Below are positions 38,592-50,768 of a stretch of 62,982 nucleotides of DNA, piece by piece. How positions within the stretch are numbered: position 1 is the first letter of the stretch; each line of letters starts with the position of its first letter. The notes under the pieces were generated by a model. It was not told where the DNA came from, did not search any database, and worked only from the letters and a program-made list of their open reading frames with translations. Source of the stretch: Candidatus Sumerlaeota bacterium (lineage in GTDB: Bacteria > Bacillota > SLNR01). The position numbers and the translations under genes were made by a program. The stretch is taken from NCBI GenBank assembly GCA_007132905.1, contig SLNR01000033.1:1-62982 (forward strand), in the 5' to 3' direction.

Positions 38592-39659
38592 ATGGCAGGA
38601 AAAAAAGTCCTTATGAAGGGCAACGAAGCTTGTGCTGAATCAGCTGTTTTGGCTGGCTGTCGTTACTTCTTCGGATATCCGATTACCCCGCAAAACGAGC
38701 TTCCAGAATATTTGTCGAGGCGTATGCCGGAAGTGGGCGGTACTTTCGTCCAGTCAGAAAGCGAATTAGCCGCAATCAACATGGTGTATGGAGCGGCGGC
38801 ATCAGGCAAGAGGGTTATGACTTCTTCCTCTAGTTGCGGAATCAGCTTGAAGTCAGAAGGAATCTCCTATATTGCGGCAGCTGAAGTTCCATGTGTAATA
38901 GTTGACATGTCAAGAAGAGGTCCCGGTATTGGTGGGCTGCAGCCTACACAATCTAGTTACCGCCAAGCAACAAAAGGTGGCGGACACGGAGGGTACCGCT
39001 GCATCGTTCTAGCTCCTTCGTCTGTACAAGAAGCAGCTGATTTGATGCACGACGCTTTTGATTTAGCAGACAAATGGAGGAACCCTGTTTATATCTATGC
39101 AGACGGATTGATTGGCCAGGTTATGGAGCCGCTAGTACTCAAAGATGCGGTGGTTTACGAAGATCTAAAACAGCACCCTTGGGCGACTACAGGCGCTGAA
39201 GGCCGGCCAAGGAACATGGTCAACTCAGGCGTATCGGAAGAGAAGTTTGAATATCTGAACAAGGAAAAATACGCCAACATTGAAGCAGAAGAACAAAGAT
39301 GGGTAGATGAGAATTTAGAAGACGCCGAATATGTTGTTACCGGATTTGGGACCGTCGGTCGTATCACTGCGACCGCAGTGAAGAGGGTTCGGGAGAAAAC
39401 CGGTAAGAAAATTGGTTTTATCCGGCCCATTACAGCCTGGCCTTTCCCGCAAAAGGGATATGACAAGGTTGATGATTCCGTCAAAGGGGTTCTAGTCATC
39501 GAGGCAAATGCCGGGCAGATGGCGGATGACGTGAAAATGGCGATCAACGGTCGCGTCCCGGTTTATTTCGAAGGAACTTACGGCAGCACTATGCCGACCG
39601 TTGATGATGTAGTGGCTATGATTGAAAAACTAGGTACTGGCAAGGAGGTGCTCTACTAA
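38592..39659 (+). CDS. 2-oxoacid (3-methyl-2-oxobutanoate-like):ferredoxin oxidoreductase alpha subunit (VorB-type)
   Basis: FGYPITPQNELPEYLSRRMPEVGGTFVQSESELAAINMVYGAAASGKRVMTSSSS; RRGPGIGGLQPTQSSYRQATKGGGHGGYR. Confidence 0.9.
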   Translation: MAGKKVLMKGNEACAESAVLAGCRYFFGYPITPQNELPEYLSRRMPEVGGTFVQSESELAAINMVYGAAASGKRVMTSSSSCGISLKSEGISYIAAAEVPCVIVDMSRRGPGIGGLQPTQSSYRQATKGGGHGGYRCIVLAPSSVQEAADLMHDAFDLADKWRNPVYIYADGLIGQVMEPLVLKDAVVYEDLKQHPWATTGAEGRPRNMVNSGVSEEKFEYLNKEKYANIEAEEQRWVDENLEDAEYVVTGFGTVGRITATAVKRVREKTGKKIGFIRPITAWPFPQKGYDKVDDSVKGVLVIEANAGQMADDVKMAINGRVPVYFEGTYGSTMPTVDDVVAMIEKLGTGKEVLY

Positions 39660-40399
39660 TGGAAAAAGTATATGAAAGATCCAGCACTTTGATGAACATT
39701 CCCATGCACTATTGTCCTGGATGCACTCATGGGAATGCGCATAAACTGATCGCTGAAGTTATTGACGAGATGGACTTGAAAGGGAAGACAATAGGCGTTT
39801 CGGGTATTGGTTGCTCTTTTTTGAGCTATTTTGACATCGATGTTGTCGGAGCTCCCCATGGTCGTCCTCCTGCTACAGCTACGGGTGTTAAGGCGGCCAA
39901 TCCGGATAGTTTTGTATTCACATACCAAGGAGATGGCGACTGCTCCGCGATTGGGATAGCAGAAGCCCTGCACGCAGCCGGAAGGGGAGAAAAATTCACT
40001 ACTTTCATGGTAGCAAATGGTGTTTTTGCCATGACCGGCGGTCAAAAATCCCCTTATACGCTCGTTGGCGACAGAACAACGACCACTCAGGACGGACGTG
40101 ACATTGAGCGCGATGGTCACCCAATGAAAATGGCAGAATTAGTAGCACAAGTTCCCGGCGCTTATTATGTTGCCCGCGGATCTTTGTCAAGCCCGAAAAA
40201 CATTGCTAAGTCAAAAGAATATATCAGGAAAGCAATGAAGTACCAAATGGACGGCAAAGGATATACTTTTGTGGAACTACTCTCCACTTGCCCGACCAAC
40301 TGGGGTATCAGTCCGGTTGAATCGCTTAAAAAAGTGGATGAGGAAATCGAAGCCTACTATCCGCTTGGTGAAATTTTAACTCCAGAGGGGGTGGCCTAA
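39659..40399 (+). CDS. 2-oxoacid:ferredoxin oxidoreductase TPP-binding beta subunit
   Basis: HYCPGCTHGNAHKLIAE, YQGDGDCSAIGIAEALHAAGRGE, NNGVFAMTGGQ-like motif (ANGVFAMTGGQKSP). Confidence 0.92.
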   Translation: MEKVYERSSTLMNIPMHYCPGCTHGNAHKLIAEVIDEMDLKGKTIGVSGIGCSFLSYFDIDVVGAPHGRPPATATGVKAANPDSFVFTYQGDGDCSAIGIAEALHAAGRGEKFTTFMVANGVFAMTGGQKSPYTLVGDRTTTTQDGRDIERDGHPMKMAELVAQVPGAYYVARGSLSSPKNIAKSKEYIRKAMKYQMDGKGYTFVELLSTCPTNWGISPVESLKKVDEEIEAYYPLGEILTPEGVA

Positions 40400-40400
40400 G

Positions 40401-40940
40401 ATGATGGAATTCCAATTGGCAGGATTTGGCGGCCAGGGAATCATGGTTATGGGACAGGTAATGTGCTATGCCGGACTAGAAAGCGAAGGCAAACACGTGT
40501 CCTGGTTCCCTTCTTACGGGGCAGAAATGCGCGGAGGAACGGCCAACTGCGCAGTCGTTATATCCGATGAGGAGATTGGTTCTCCCGTTATCGGCAAGCC
40601 GGATGTGATTGTTGTAATGAACAACCCGTCCCTGTTGAAGTTTGAAAAGGATGTTAAGCCAGGTGGGCATTTATTTGTCAACAGTACGTTGGTGGATAGG
40701 AAACCGACTCGTGATGACATCAATATTATTAACATTCCAGCGAACGAAATTGCCGGTGAACTAGGAAGTGGAAGAGTTGCGAATATGGTCATATTAGGCG
40801 CGCTAGTGGAAAAAACAGGCATAGTTAAGATGGATTCAGTAAAGAAAGCTCTTGAGGCGCATCTGCCGAAGAGACACCATCGTTTACTGCCAATGAACTA
40901 CGATGCGCTTGAAAAAGGTGCTGAGCTGGTTCGAGGATAA
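40401..40940 (+). CDS. 2-oxoacid:ferredoxin oxidoreductase gamma subunit
   Basis: MEFQLAGFGGQGIMVMGQVMCYAGLESEGKHVSWFPSYGAEMRGGTANCAVV. Confidence 0.93.
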   Translation: MMEFQLAGFGGQGIMVMGQVMCYAGLESEGKHVSWFPSYGAEMRGGTANCAVVISDEEIGSPVIGKPDVIVVMNNPSLLKFEKDVKPGGHLFVNSTLVDRKPTRDDINIINIPANEIAGELGSGRVANMVILGALVEKTGIVKMDSVKKALEAHLPKRHHRLLPMNYDALEKGAELVRG

Positions 40941-40969
40941 TTAAATTCTCGACAGTGCAGATGAAAGTC

Positions 40970-41008
40970 AAAATCCATCTAGAGAGAGTCTCTCTCTAGA
41001 TGGATTTT
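40970..41008. terminator. Near-perfect 39-nt palindromic terminator
   Basis: 19-bp arms AAAATCCATCTAGAGAGAG / CTCTCTCTAGATGGATTTT around a single central T. Confidence 0.8.
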
Positions 41009-41030
41009 ATATCTTTGGGAGGTTATAAAG

Positions 41031-41543
41031 ATGATCGTATCGGTTGAAGGGAAAAAACCGCAAATTCATGAAGATACATTTATTGCTGAAACAGCAGTGA
41101 TTGCGGGAAACGTTCAAATTGGTGAGGGTGCCAGTGTCTGGTACGGTGCAGTTTTGCGCGGCGATTATGATAACATTACAATCGGAAATAGAAGCAATAT
41201 TCAAGACCAGAGTGTTCTTCATGTAGTTAAGGGAAAACCAGTAATGATCGGAGATGATGTGACGATAGGACATAGTGCCATCCTTCATGGATGCAGAGTT
41301 GGCAGCGGTACTATTGTCGGCATGGGAGCTATCATTTTAGATGGAGCAGTCATAGGAAAAGGCGCTCTCATTGGGGCGGGCTCATTAATTCCTGAGGGAA
41401 AAGAGATTCCTGCGGGGTCATTAGCGCTAGGGTCCCCCGCCAAAGTGATCAAGGAGTTTTCTCGTGAGGAAGCAAGAAAATTTAAAGGCAATGCTTTAAG
41501 TTACGAACAGCTTTGGCGAGAAAAGTACAAGGATAGCAAATAA
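41031..41543 (+). CDS. Gamma-carbonic anhydrase-like left-handed beta-helix protein
   Basis: Hexapeptide repeats: GNVQIGEGASVWYGAVLRGDYDNITIGNRSNIQDQSVLHV...IGHSAILHGC. Confidence 0.88.
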   Translation: MIVSVEGKKPQIHEDTFIAETAVIAGNVQIGEGASVWYGAVLRGDYDNITIGNRSNIQDQSVLHVVKGKPVMIGDDVTIGHSAILHGCRVGSGTIVGMGAIILDGAVIGKGALIGAGSLIPEGKEIPAGSLALGSPAKVIKEFSREEARKFKGNALSYEQLWREKYKDSK

Positions 41544-42101
41544 GCCGAAAAAAAGCATCTCGTAATATAATAAACGATGCTAAAGGCATGTTAAAATACA
41601 GTTCCTTCTAGCTGCCGAGAGTTTCTTTAATGCTAGCAGCCCTATCTACAGCAATTATCTGTATCCTGTAATTTCTGTGGGTATTTCGATAAAGCTTCTC
41701 ATTAGATGACGCGGAAAAGGCTTTGCTGACTAATGAGTATATTGCTAAACGAAAATGAATTTTCTAAGAGGTGTGATGGTGAGCTGGCTTTATGCGTTAG
41801 GGTTTATTGGTATGGGATCAAAACGGACTAATATTTTTGATATTGTTTTAATGTTAACAACCGTTGTGTGAGTGTTAAATCAAGTTTCATTTTTGATAAG
41901 ATAGTTTATTTAATACTCTAGAGCGAGGAAAACGAAAGTGGTTGCTAATTGAATAGTTAGGGAGGAAATTGCGGGGATACAAAAGAATAGTGTAAGCAGG
42001 GTAAAAGAAGATCGAGAAAAGAGACAAAGATGAATGCAGCAGTCAAGGTTTTTGAAACAGAATGAATTTTCTTGAAGTGTTTTAGGTCTCAAAGCCTATT
42101 C

Positions 42102-42131
42102 TTGACAGTGATTGCGCCGTTATGCTACTAT
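42102..42131 (+). promoter_or_regulatory. Predicted sigma-A promoter for butyrate kinase
   Basis: TTGACA-N18-TACTAT. Confidence 0.6.
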
Positions 42132-42190
42132 GTCCGTGGTACTGTATTGACGGTTTATTAAATACAATAATACGAGAAGGAGGTTTTTTT

Positions 42191-43273
42191 GTGGGGGACA
42201 AATATCGGATACTTTCAGTAAACCCGGGTTCAACTACGACCAAAGTCGCGTTATATGAAGACGAAGAGCTTATCATGCAGGAAACGATTAACCATTCCAA
42301 CGAAGATCTAGCCCCTTATGAAACGCTGGCCGACCAATTCAGTTTTCGTAAGGACACCATCTTAAAGTTGCTTGAAGAAAAAGGCATTGAGCTTGAAAGT
42401 CTTAAAGCGGTATCTTGTCGCGGAGGCGATCTTGGTCCACTTGACAGCGGTACTTATAAGATCAATTCTGAAATGGTGGAGGTTTCCAAAGCAGCCGGCT
42501 GGCATGCCAGTAATCTAGGTCCTGTAATAGGAGAAGATCTTTCTAAAACGCTTGATATTCCTGCCTTTATCGTTGATCCTTGCTGTGTTGATGAGATGGA
42601 GGATGTGGCTAGGATTTCAGGGTGGCCCGAACTTCCCAGGCGTAGTATTTTTCATCCCTTAAATCAGAAGGCCATTTCGAGAAAAGTAGCCGCCGATATG
42701 GGCACAAATTATGAGGATGTAAATTTTGTGGTGGCTCACATGGGTGGCGGAATTTCCATAGGGGCTCATAAGAAGGGCAAGATTATTGATGTAAATATTG
42801 GCGAGACAGGTTTATTTACTCCTGAGAGAGGCTATCCGCCAGCTTATTCACTGGTTACTTTATGTTTCTCCGGTAACTATACTCAAGAAGAGATCATGAA
42901 AAAGATGATGGGGCAGGGCGGACTGTATGCTTATCTCGGGACGAAAGACGCACGAGAAGTGGAAAAAATGATTGAAGAAGGCAATGAAGAAGCAGAATCA
43001 GTATATAAAGCGATGGCTTATCAAGTGTCAAAAAATATCGGAGCGGTTGCGGCGGCCCTGCAGGGTAAAATCGATGCCGTTGTGTTAACCGGAGGACTGG
43101 CGTATTCTGAAATGTTTACCGGTTGGATTAAAGAATATGTGGAGTACCTTGCTCCGGTGAAAATTCACCCGGGCGAAAAAGAGTTGGAAGCTTTAGCGCT
43201 GGGAGCTTTACGAGTTGTGCGCGGAGAGGAAGAACCGCTGGAATATTCAAAACCAAGCGAGAAAAAAATATAA
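42191..43273 (+). CDS. buk: Butyrate (branched-chain fatty acid) kinase
   Basis: ILSVNPGSTTTKVALYEDEELI, AHMGGGISIGAHKKGKIIDVN, VLTGGLAYSEMFTGWI. GTG at 42191 preceded by GAAGGAGG. Confidence 0.93.
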   Translation: MGDKYRILSVNPGSTTTKVALYEDEELIMQETINHSNEDLAPYETLADQFSFRKDTILKLLEEKGIELESLKAVSCRGGDLGPLDSGTYKINSEMVEVSKAAGWHASNLGPVIGEDLSKTLDIPAFIVDPCCVDEMEDVARISGWPELPRRSIFHPLNQKAISRKVAADMGTNYEDVNFVVAHMGGGISIGAHKKGKIIDVNIGETGLFTPERGYPPAYSLVTLCFSGNYTQEEIMKKMMGQGGLYAYLGTKDAREVEKMIEEGNEEAESVYKAMAYQVSKNIGAVAAALQGKIDAVVLTGGLAYSEMFTGWIKEYVEYLAPVKIHPGEKELEALALGALRVVRGEEEPLEYSKPSEKKI

Positions 43274-43286
43274 AGGAGGAAAAGAA

Positions 43287-43871
43287 ATGGTAGTGAAGGA
43301 AGCCGTTGTTGGTGTATCTGCAAGACATGCGCATTTGTCACAGGAAGATTTGGAAAAGCTGTTTGGAGAAGGGTACGAGCTTGAACCCCTGAGAGATTTA
43401 TCTTATAAAGGGGTATTTGCAGCTAAGGAAACGGTGTCAATTAAGACAGAAAAAGGTGTAATGGAGAATATTCGCGTTTTGGGTCCTGTCCGAAAGCAAA
43501 CGCAAATTGAACTTGCTAGAACCGACTGCTTTAAGTTAGGGATCAAGCCGCCGGTCAGAGAGTCAGGAAAACTGGCTGATTCTGCGCCGGTTACATTGAT
43601 CGGTCCAAAGGGCGAGATTGAACTTCCTGAAGGAGCCATCATTGCTGCAAGGCATATCCATATTGGTCTGGATACCTTGGAAGAGTGGGGCAAAGAAAGT
43701 GGAGATACCGTAAAAGTTCGTGTTGGAGGGGAAAGAGGCGTTGTTTTTGACAATGTTGTTTTAAGAGGCGCCGGACAAGGTATTCATACTGAGCTGCATC
43801 TTGATACAGATGAAGCAAATGCAGCCCTTTTAAATACCGGCGATAAAGTTGAGGTAATCTTAGAAGGCTAG
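43287..43871 (+). CDS. pduL: Phosphate propanoyltransferase / phosphotransacylase, PduL type
   Basis: VVGVSARHAHLSQEDLEKLFG, LGPVRKQTQIELARTDCFKLGIKPPVRESG, AARHIHIGLDTLEEWG; ATG at 43287. Confidence 0.92.
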   Translation: MVVKEAVVGVSARHAHLSQEDLEKLFGEGYELEPLRDLSYKGVFAAKETVSIKTEKGVMENIRVLGPVRKQTQIELARTDCFKLGIKPPVRESGKLADSAPVTLIGPKGEIELPEGAIIAARHIHIGLDTLEEWGKESGDTVKVRVGGERGVVFDNVVLRGAGQGIHTELHLDTDEANAALLNTGDKVEVILEG

Positions 43872-43910
43872 GAAATAAAATCGGGAAAAGGTTTTACGGA
43901 TGCACAATCG

Positions 43911-43953
43911 GAGTCTGACTCGAGAGCAGCATGAGTCAGGCTCTTTACTTTTT
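43911..43953 (+). terminator. Rho-independent terminator
   Basis: GAGTCTGACTC-gagagcagcat-GAGTCAGGCTC then TTTACTTTTT. Confidence 0.8.
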
Positions 43954-44048
43954 AAGATCTCATGTGGCTTTGGGATCGGTATTTATTTTTAAAAAGCAAT
44001 GAAAAAGGGTGTTTTTTAACAGGAGTACGTTTTTTCTATGATTACCCC

Positions 44049-44077
44049 TTGATTTTTCTTCTTGGTTCTAATATTAT
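44049..44077 (+). promoter_or_regulatory. Predicted sigma-A promoter of groESL
   Basis: TTGATT-N17-TATTAT immediately upstream of CIRCE. Confidence 0.6.
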
Positions 44078-44087
44078 AGTAGGTAGA

Positions 44088-46113
<2,026 letters not shown>

Positions 46114-46130
46114 GGAAATAGAGAATTTTT

Positions 46131-46165
46131 GAGTAGAGGCGCTTTACCGCCTCTACTCTCTCTTT
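46131..46165 (+). terminator. Rho-independent terminator after groEL
   Basis: GAGTAGAGGCG-ctttac-CGCCTCTACTC then TCTCTTT. Confidence 0.8.
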
Positions 46166-46167
46166 AT

Positions 46168-46196
46168 TTGACAAGAAAAATCTCCGTTGGTAAAAT
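46168..46196 (+). promoter_or_regulatory. Predicted sigma-A promoter of guaA
   Basis: TTGACA-N17-TAAAAT. Confidence 0.65.
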
Positions 46197-46226
46197 TAGT
46201 TGTCATCACAAGGGAGGTGTCGGTCA

Positions 46227-47765
46227 ATGTCTCAAAAAAGAGATACAGTGATCATTCTTGATTTCGGCGGACAATACAGCCAGCTGATTGCGCGTCGGAT
46301 CAGAGAATGCAATGTGTATTGTGAAATTCTTCCCCATTTTGCAAAAGCAGAAGATATTCTCAAGAAGAACCCAAAAGGCATTGTACTGTCCGGAGGACCG
46401 GCTAGTGTCTACAGTGAGGGTGCGCCCCGCTTTGATGAAAGGTTATTGAATAGCAAAGTACCAATATTGGGGATTTGTTATGGTATGCAGCTGATAGCCT
46501 CAATGCAAAAAGGCGAGGTTGCTAAACCTGCCAAAAAGGAATATGGACGGATTCAGCTTGAAGTTACGGATTCGGATGCTCTCTTTAAAAATATTCCCAA
46601 AGAGTTTTTCTGCTGGATGAGCCACGGGGATGCAGTTACCAGGCTCCCTGAAGGTTTTTCGGCGACGGCCAGGACAGAAAATACTCCTATTGCAGCCATG
46701 TCTGATGAAGATCAGCTTCTTTACGGGGTTCAGTTCCATCCCGAGGTTGTTCATACCCAACATGGAACAAAAATTCTGGAGAATTTCTTATACCATATTT
46801 GCGGCTGTCAAGGAGATTGGACCGTGGAAACTTTTGTTGACAAGCAAATCGAAATGATTCGCAAGGCAGTAGGCAGCAAAAAGGTATTGTGTGCCTTAAG
46901 CGGTGGGGTTGATTCTGCGGTAGCGGCTTCTTTGGTTCACCAAGCGGTGGGTGACCAGCTGACATGTGTGTTCGTAAATCATGGTCTATTAAGGAAAGGC
47001 GAACCTGAAGCGGTAGTGAATACCTTCAGAGATACGCACCATATGAATCTTGTTTATGTGGATGCAGTAGATAGGTTCTTGGGCAAGCTGCAGGGAGAAA
47101 CTGATCCTGAGAATAAAAGGAAGATTATTGGTAATGAATTTATTAGGGTCTTCGAGGAAGAAGCAGAGAAACTAGGAAAAATCGATTATTTAGTTCAAGG
47201 TACGATCTATCCTGATATTGTGGAGAGCGGGACAGAAACGGCTGCGACGATTAAGTCTCATCATAATGTCGGTGGGCTGCCAAAAGACCTCGAATTTTCC
47301 TTAGTGGAGCCTCTAAAAGAACTATTTAAGGATGAAGTAAGAAAAGTCGGCAGGGAACTTGGCCTTCCCGACGCCATTGTGGGCCGGCAGCCATTTCCCG
47401 GGCCCGGATTGGGGATTCGAATCATTGGCGAAATAAATAAGGAAAGATTAGACATTTTGCGAGAAGCAGATGCCATTGTCGTAGAAGAAATTCGAAAAGC
47501 GGGGATATACAACGATATTTGGCAGGCTTTTGCCGTCCTGCCTGTATTAAGAAGTGTCGGAGTTATGGGAGATGAAAGAACCTATGCTTATCCAATTATC
47601 CTGCGGGCCGTAACAAGTACAGATGGAATGACGGCAGATTGGTTTCGCTTTCCTCATGAACTGCTGGAAAGAATCAGCAGTAGAGTGGTTAATGAAGTCA
47701 AAGGCGTAAACAGACTTTTGTACGATGTCACTTCGAAGCCTCCCGCCACGATAGAATGGGAGTGA
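46227..47765 (+). CDS. guaA: GMP synthase (glutamine-hydrolysing)
   Basis: [52 protein letters not shown] at 46227. Confidence 0.97.
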   Translation: MSQKRDTVIILDFGGQYSQLIARRIRECNVYCEILPHFAKAEDILKKNPKGIVLSGGPASVYSEGAPRFDERLLNSKVPILGICYGMQLIASMQKGEVAKPAKKEYGRIQLEVTDSDALFKNIPKEFFCWMSHGDAVTRLPEGFSATARTENTPIAAMSDEDQLLYGVQFHPEVVHTQHGTKILENFLYHICGCQGDWTVETFVDKQIEMIRKAVGSKKVLCALSGGVDSAVAASLVHQAVGDQLTCVFVNHGLLRKGEPEAVVNTFRDTHHMNLVYVDAVDRFLGKLQGETDPENKRKIIGNEFIRVFEEEAEKLGKIDYLVQGTIYPDIVESGTETAATIKSHHNVGGLPKDLEFSLVEPLKELFKDEVRKVGRELGLPDAIVGRQPFPGPGLGIRIIGEINKERLDILREADAIVVEEIRKAGIYNDIWQAFAVLPVLRSVGVMGDERTYAYPIILRAVTSTDGMTADWFRFPHELLERISSRVVNEVKGVNRLLYDVTSKPPATIEWE

Positions 47766-47780
47766 TCTGAGCATTCCCTT

Positions 47781-47809
47781 CTCCCCGCCAAAGCGGGGGG
47801 ATTTTTTTT
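47781..47809 (+). terminator. Rho-independent terminator after guaA
   Basis: CTCCCCGC-caaa-GCGGGGGG then ATTTTTTTT. Confidence 0.85.
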
Positions 47810-47903
47810 GATAACAAAGTATTGCCAGTGAGGCTGTATCACGAAGAAGGGAAAAGATAAAGAGGCTAGAAAAAAACAAGGACAGAAGAATTGGAGAATA
47901 GGA

Positions 47904-48521
47904 GTGAAGAAAGTGACTCGAATCATCTTGGTAAGACATGGTGAAACGGACTGGAATAAGCAAGAAAGAATGCAGGGACAGACGGATGTGCCACTAAGTT
48001 CACAGGGGCGACTACAGGCAGATAAAGTAGCGAAACGTCTAAAAGAGGAGCCAATATCAGCTGTATATTCCAGTGATTTATCAAGAGCTTATCATACCGC
48101 GAAAACAATTGCCGATGAGCATCGGCTTTCAGTAACAAAAGATGCGGATTTAAGAGAAGTCGATTTTGGCCTTTGGGAAGGCCTGCATAGAAAGAATGTT
48201 TTGGAAAATTATAAAGAAATGTACCATGCTTGGCTTCACCGCCCTTTTGAAGTTCGTCCTCCTGAAGGAGAAAACTTCAAAGAGGTGCAGGAGCGAGCCC
48301 ACAAAGCCCTTCTTACCATAGCAAAAAGACACGAAAACGAGACGATTGTCATGGTGGCTCATGGGGGTATGATCAAATCCATCATATGCAAATACCTCGA
48401 CGGCGGTTTTTGGGACTATGCGCAGGGAAATACGGCTGTGAACATCGTGGAATACGAAGAGGATCAGCTGGATTTTATCTCACTAAACGATCTTGCACAT
48501 CTAGAAGAGGTTAATGATTGA
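47904..48521 (+). CDS. Histidine phosphatase family protein (phosphoglycerate mutase/CobC-like)
   Basis: IILVRHGETDWNKQERMQGQTDVPLS; DLREVDFGLWEGLH; MVAHGGMIKSII. Confidence 0.9.
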   Translation: MKKVTRIILVRHGETDWNKQERMQGQTDVPLSSQGRLQADKVAKRLKEEPISAVYSSDLSRAYHTAKTIADEHRLSVTKDADLREVDFGLWEGLHRKNVLENYKEMYHAWLHRPFEVRPPEGENFKEVQERAHKALLTIAKRHENETIVMVAHGGMIKSIICKYLDGGFWDYAQGNTAVNIVEYEEDQLDFISLNDLAHLEEVND

Positions 48522-48582
48522 TGGGCAGCAGAACGATGTGTTATCTTTATTTATGTAAAACTTATCGTTGTTAGGAGGACCT

Positions 48583-50748
48583 ATGAATATTTTAGATACT
48601 CTAAATGATAAACAAAAAGAATCTGTTATTTCTACCCAAGGACCGCTGCTTATCCTTGCCGGTGCCGGAAGCGGTAAAACAAAAGTGCTGACTCATCGTA
48701 TTGCCTATTTGGTAAAAGAGCAAGGAGTGGATCCGGAGCGGATATTGGCACTTACTTTTACTAATAAAGCCGCCGGAGAGATGAAAGAAAGAGTGGCTGA
48801 TTTGCTTTCGATCAGCCCTTATCATATGTGGGTAAGCACTTTTCATTCTGCCTGTGTTAGAATTCTTCGGAGCGAAGGAGAGCGATTAGCTATACCAAAA
48901 AATTTTGTTATTCTAGATGGATCAGAGCAGCGTGCTTTGATGCGCCAATGTATTAAAGATGTCAATTTTAACGAGCAAGATTTTACTCCCCAGGCGGTTT
49001 TGGCACAGATAAGTTCCTATAAGAACCGTCTGCAGACGTCAGACGATTATGTAAGTCAAGCAAAAGGCTTTAGAGAAGAAAGAATAGGGCGACTTTTTGT
49101 GCGATACGAAAAAGCACTGAAAGAGAATCAAGCGCTTGATTTTGATGATCTGATACTCTATACAGTCAAACTTTTGCGTTCCCATAGCGAGGTATTGGAT
49201 TGGTATCAAAACAAATTTCAATACATACTCGTGGACGAATACCAAGATACAAATTACGCCCAATATGTGTTGACTCGTCTATTGGCAGAAAAGCACAATA
49301 ACCTATGTGTTGTCGGGGATGACAATCAATCGATTTACCGTTGGCGGGGAGCAGATATTAGTAATATACTAGACTTTGAACGGGACTATCCCGATGCAAA
49401 AGTGATTAAACTTGAGCAAAACTATCGATCAACACAGACCATACTCAAAGCAGCGAATCAGTTGGTAAGATATAATCCTAACCAAAAAGAAAAGAATCTG
49501 TGGACGGACAATGCTGACGGGGATGAGATTGTCTTAAAGAAGCTGGCGGACGAACACTTAGAAGCTTCTTATGTGGCCGGAAAAATCCAGTCTTTAAGGC
49601 AGGATGAAAAAAAAGAATATGCAAGTTTTGTGGTGCTGTATAGAACCAATGCTCAATCACGGGTTATCGAAGAGGTCTTCATGCAGAAGAAGATTCCTTA
49701 TAAGATGGTGGGGGGACAAAAGTTCTATGAGAGAAAAGAAATACGTGATTTGATCGCTTATTTACGAGTGATCATGAATCCGAAAGATACCATTAGTTTA
49801 GAGAGAATCATTAATGTCCCCCGAAGAGGCATCGGAGCGGTTACTATGGATAAGATCCAAAGTTATGCGATAGAACATACATTGGATCTATATTCGGCTT
49901 TGGCCCAGATTGATGAAATTTCGGGTGTTGCTGTGAATGCAAAGAATAAGATCACCGATTTTATATCCTTAATAGAAACATGGAGAGAAAAAGCAAGCCA
50001 AGGTGCAAACATGGCAGAGTTGGTAGAGGGTATTGCAGTCGAAACAGGCTATATGGAGCAATTAGAACAAGACGGCAGCGCAGAGGCAGTATCTAGACTG
50101 GAAAATATAAAAGAGTTTTTTGCTGTCGCTGATGACTTCGATCAAGGGGAATCAAATGGGGGCCTTGATGATTTTCTTGCGGGAATCGCTTTAATCAGCG
50201 ATATAGACACCATCGAAGATGATAATGCAGTGACTTTGATGACGCTCCACAGCGCCAAAGGGTTGGAATTTCCCATTGTGTTTATCACAGGGATGGAAGA
50301 AGGAATCTTCCCTCACAGCCGGTCATTGGAAGAGGAAGAGTCATTAGAAGAAGAGCGGCGTTTATGTTATGTTGGTCTTACTCGTGCCCAGGAAAGATTA
50401 TTTCTCACTCATACATCAAGGAGAAACCTTTATGGTCAAACTTTATCTTATCCCCCTTCTAGGTTTGTCAAAGAGATTCCGTCTGAGCTGCTAGAAGAAG
50501 AGAGGGGAGTAAGTCTGTCAGGGAAAAACAAAACAGTAGGCAGGATGGATCACAAAGCAGGCAAAGCCAGGCGGGAACAGAGTGTCTCTTATGGGATCGG
50601 AGAAAAGGTGGAACATGCCAAATGGGGCAGCGGAGTGATTATTGGACTAAAAGAGTCCAAAGATGATGTGGAATTGACGATTTCTTTTCAGTCTGTGGGC
50701 ATAAAAAAAGTACTTGCCAAGATCGCGCCAATCAGCAAATTGAGCTAA
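48583..50748 (+). CDS. pcrA: ATP-dependent DNA helicase PcrA/UvrD
   Basis: LLILAGAGSGKTKVLTHRIAYL, ALTFTNKAAGEMKERV, VDEYQDTNYAQY; order pcrA-ligA. Confidence 0.95.
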   Translation: MNILDTLNDKQKESVISTQGPLLILAGAGSGKTKVLTHRIAYLVKEQGVDPERILALTFTNKAAGEMKERVADLLSISPYHMWVSTFHSACVRILRSEGERLAIPKNFVILDGSEQRALMRQCIKDVNFNEQDFTPQAVLAQISSYKNRLQTSDDYVSQAKGFREERIGRLFVRYEKALKENQALDFDDLILYTVKLLRSHSEVLDWYQNKFQYILVDEYQDTNYAQYVLTRLLAEKHNNLCVVGDDNQSIYRWRGADISNILDFERDYPDAKVIKLEQNYRSTQTILKAANQLVRYNPNQKEKNLWTDNADGDEIVLKKLADEHLEASYVAGKIQSLRQDEKKEYASFVVLYRTNAQSRVIEEVFMQKKIPYKMVGGQKFYERKEIRDLIAYLRVIMNPKDTISLERIINVPRRGIGAVTMDKIQSYAIEHTLDLYSALAQIDEISGVAVNAKNKITDFISLIETWREKASQGANMAELVEGIAVETGYMEQLEQDGSAEAVSRLENIKEFFAVADDFDQGESNGGLDDFLAGIALISDIDTIEDDNAVTLMTLHSAKGLEFPIVFITGMEEGIFPHSRSLEEEESLEEERRLCYVGLTRAQERLFLTHTSRRNLYGQTLSYPPSRFVKEIPSELLEEERGVSLSGKNKTVGRMDHKAGKARREQSVSYGIGEKVEHAKWGSGVIIGLKESKDDVELTISFQSVGIKKVLAKIAPISKLS

Positions 50749-50768
50749 CAGGAAAGGAGATTTCCGGG

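Noticed and set aside
46114-46226. Possible purine riboswitch before guaA
   Set aside because: Space is filled by the groEL terminator, a sigma-A promoter and the SD; no purine aptamer core
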